A DNA stretch of 39,872 bases from Actinomycetes bacterium (lineage in GTDB: Bacteria > Actinomycetota > Acidimicrobiia > Acidimicrobiales > JAKAOS01), in contig JAJYPS010000012.1 in NCBI GenBank assembly GCA_021795215.1, forward strand, positions 1 to 39,872, in the 5' to 3' direction. How positions within the stretch are numbered: position 1 is the stretch's first letter; every line of letters begins with the position of its first letter. Both the position numbers and the translations under genes were made by a program. This document shows, piece by piece, positions 38,365 through 39,872 of the stretch. The notes under the pieces were generated by a model. The model saw only the letters and a list, made by a program, of their open reading frames with translations, ran no database searches and was not told the origin of the DNA.

Positions 38365-39872
38365 GTGATATTCGACGGCTTCCCCCACCAGCTGCCAGAC
38401 ATCGATCCCGCAGAGACGGCCGAGTGGCTCGACTCGTTCCACGACGTCGTCGAGAACGAAGGCAAGAACCGTGCCCGGTACCTGCTCATGCGGCTTCTGG
38501 AACAGGCCATGGAGGCCCAGGTGGGCTTCCCGGCGACGGTGTCGACGCCATACGTGAACACGATCCCGCCAAGCAGGGAGCCGTGGTTCCCCGGCGACGA
38601 CCACATGGAGCGCCGCATCCGGGCCTACATCCGGTGGAATGCAGCGGTGATGGTGACCAGGGCCAACATGGCGGCGGACGGGATCGGAGGCCATCTGGCG
38701 ACCTACGCCAGCTCGGCCAGCCTGTACGAGGTGGGTTTCAACCACTTTTTCCGCGGAAAGCAGGACGGCGGCGCCGGTGATCAGGTTTTCATACAGGGAC
38801 ACGCTTCGCCGGGCATCTACGCCAGGGCGTTCCTGGAAGGCCGCCTGACCGAGTCGCAGCTGGACAGCTACCGCCAGGAGGTGGACGGCAACGGGCTGTC
38901 GTCCTACCCCCATCCCCGGCTGATGCCGGACTTCTGGGAGTTCCCGACGGTCTCGATGGGCCTGGGGCCGCTCATGGCGATATACCAGGCGAGGTTCAAC
39001 CGTTACTTGAGCCACCGGCGGATCGCGGAGACGAGCGGCACCAAGGTGTGGTGCTTCATGGGCGACGGCGAAGTGGACGAGCCGGAGAGCCTGGGGGCGT
39101 TGTCGCTGGCCGTGCGGGAGTCGCTGGACAACTTGATCTTCGTGGTGAACTGCAACCTGCAGCGGCTGGACGGGCCGGTTCGGGGCAACGGGAAGCTGAT
39201 CCAGGAGCTGGAGGCGCTGTTCCGAGGAGCGGGCTGGAACGTGATCAAGGTGATCTGGGGCTCCCGGTGGGACGAGCTGCTGGCTCGGGACGTCGACGGG
39301 GTGCTGCTGAACAAGATGAACACGACGCTGGACGGCGAGTTCCAGAAGTACGCGGTCGAGAGCGGCGCCTACATCCGCGAGCACTTCTTCGGCCCCGACC
39401 CCAGGCTGCGGAAGCTGGTGGAGCACCTTTCGGACGACGAGCTGCGGACGCTGCCGCGGGGGGGACACGACTACCGGAAGCTGTATGCGGCCTACAAGGC
39501 GGCGTCCGAGCACGAGGGCTCCCCGACGGTGATCCTGGCCAAGACGGTGAAGGGATGGACGCTGGGCCCCGAGATCGAGGCCCGCAACGCCACCCACCAG
39601 ATCAAGAAGATGACCAAGGCTCAGCTGCTGGCCCTACGCGACCGGCTGTACCTGCAAGACGAGATATCGGACGAGGCGCTGAAGGCCGAGCAGCCACCCT
39701 ACTACCGTCCTCCGGAGGGGTCCGACGCGTACGAGTACATGATGACCAGGCGGCGGATGCTGGCCGGCCCGCTGCCACAGCGGGTGGTCCGGGGAAAGCC
39801 GCTACCCGCCCCTGCAGCCAAGACGTTCGAGGAGTTCATGAACGGCTCGGGCAAGCAGACCACTTTACTTAT
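38365..39872 (+). CDS. aceE: Pyruvate dehydrogenase E1 component (homodimeric, AceE type), partial
   Basis: The first 502 residues of an AceE-type E1, which decarboxylates pyruvate with thiamine diphosphate and passes acetyl to E2. The start reads [22 protein letters not shown], as in actinobacterial Ace[18 protein letters not shown] lies in the N-terminal active-site part. The ThDP/Mg motif is [10 protein letters not shown], followed at the usual distance by [26 protein letters not shown] and [12 protein letters not shown] are further family motifs. The frame is open to the window edge; full length should be about 900 residues. The GTG at 38365 is chosen from the family start; an in-frame ATG at 38281 overlaps rnhA. 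Confidence 0.94.
   Translation, partial: MIFDGFPHQLPDIDPAETAEWLDSFHDVVENEGKNRARYLLMRLLEQAMEAQVGFPATVSTPYVNTIPPSREPWFPGDDHMERRIRAYIRWNAAVMVTRANMAADGIGGHLATYASSASLYEVGFNHFFRGKQDGGAGDQVFIQGHASPGIYARAFLEGRLTESQLDSYRQEVDGNGLSSYPHPRLMPDFWEFPTVSMGLGPLMAIYQARFNRYLSHRRIAETSGTKVWCFMGDGEVDEPESLGALSLAVRESLDNLIFVVNCNLQRLDGPVRGNGKLIQELEALFRGAGWNVIKVIWGSRWDELLARDVDGVLLNKMNTTLDGEFQKYAVESGAYIREHFFGPDPRLRKLVEHLSDDELRTLPRGGHDYRKLYAAYKAASEHEGSPTVILAKTVKGWTLGPEIEARNATHQIKKMTKAQLLALRDRLYLQDEISDEALKAEQPPYYRPPEGSDAYEYMMTRRRMLAGPLPQRVVRGKPLPAPAAKTFEEFMNGSGKQTTLL

Noticed and set aside
35617-39597. A 1326-residue minus-strand frame spanning antiporter, RNase HI and the aceE region
   Set aside because: Only the part from 37806 down is the antiporter. 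Upstream of that the frame lies antisense to aceE and out of frame with RNase HI; it is a GC-rich shadow.

Overview
The window is GC-rich chromosomal DNA (about two-thirds G+C by eye) with dense operons, many GTG/TTG starts and many 4-base start/stop overlaps. Together with the gene families (MoxR/DUF58/DUF4129/DUF4350/RDD/SpoIIM cluster, homodimeric AceE-type E1, IspH, TipAS-type MerR regulators) this points to a high-GC actinobacterium. An acidimicrobial lineage is a guess only. No rRNA, tRNA or CRISPR array was seen.

Region 1 (1-8.2 kb) is an accessory patchwork. It holds a 23-bp tandem repeat at the left edge, a headless TipAS regulator remnant, a DJ-1/PfpI protein, a DUF2249 protein paired with a heme-copper-oxidase-like membrane protein, an intact MerR-TipAS regulator with a textbook MerR promoter, a VapBC toxin-antitoxin pair, a lipoprotein, a TrmO-like tRNA methyltransferase joined to a methyltransferase fragment, a GNAT enzyme and an AT-richer island of tiny membrane ORFs.

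Region 2 (8.4-19.5 kb) is transport and envelope biology. An MFS carrier converges on a NatAB-like ABC exporter. A membrane protein, DUF4129, DUF4350, MoxR and DUF58 genes follow, then a SpoIIM-like gene on the opposite strand and an RDD gene. The last set is a known kind of MoxR cluster.

Region 3 (19.5-25.9 kb) is the most unusual. Two identical 85-bp direct repeats bracket a self-contained module: an AprA-like FAD protein, a HEAT-repeat protein and an AprB-like two-cluster ferredoxin in one operon, opposed by a UTRA-type GntR regulator and an MFS transporter. I infer an import-plus-redox module for an unknown substrate.

Region 4 (26-33.9 kb) carries a rhodanese, a DedA protein, a stand-alone ChrB N-domain regulator, then a tight operon DUF512 radical SAM - Der GTPase - PP2C phosphatase - zinc-ribbon protein. 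A G-run repeat region separates it from ispH.

Region 5 (33.9-39.9 kb) has an IS200/IS605-type element with a frameshifted tnpB, bounded by two identical hairpins. It lies between a decayed vapB and a Kef-type antiporter with two UspA domains, whose stop codon lies in the element's right-end hairpin. RNase HI is translationally coupled to the antiporter, and a divergent pyruvate dehydrogenase E1 gene runs off the right edge.
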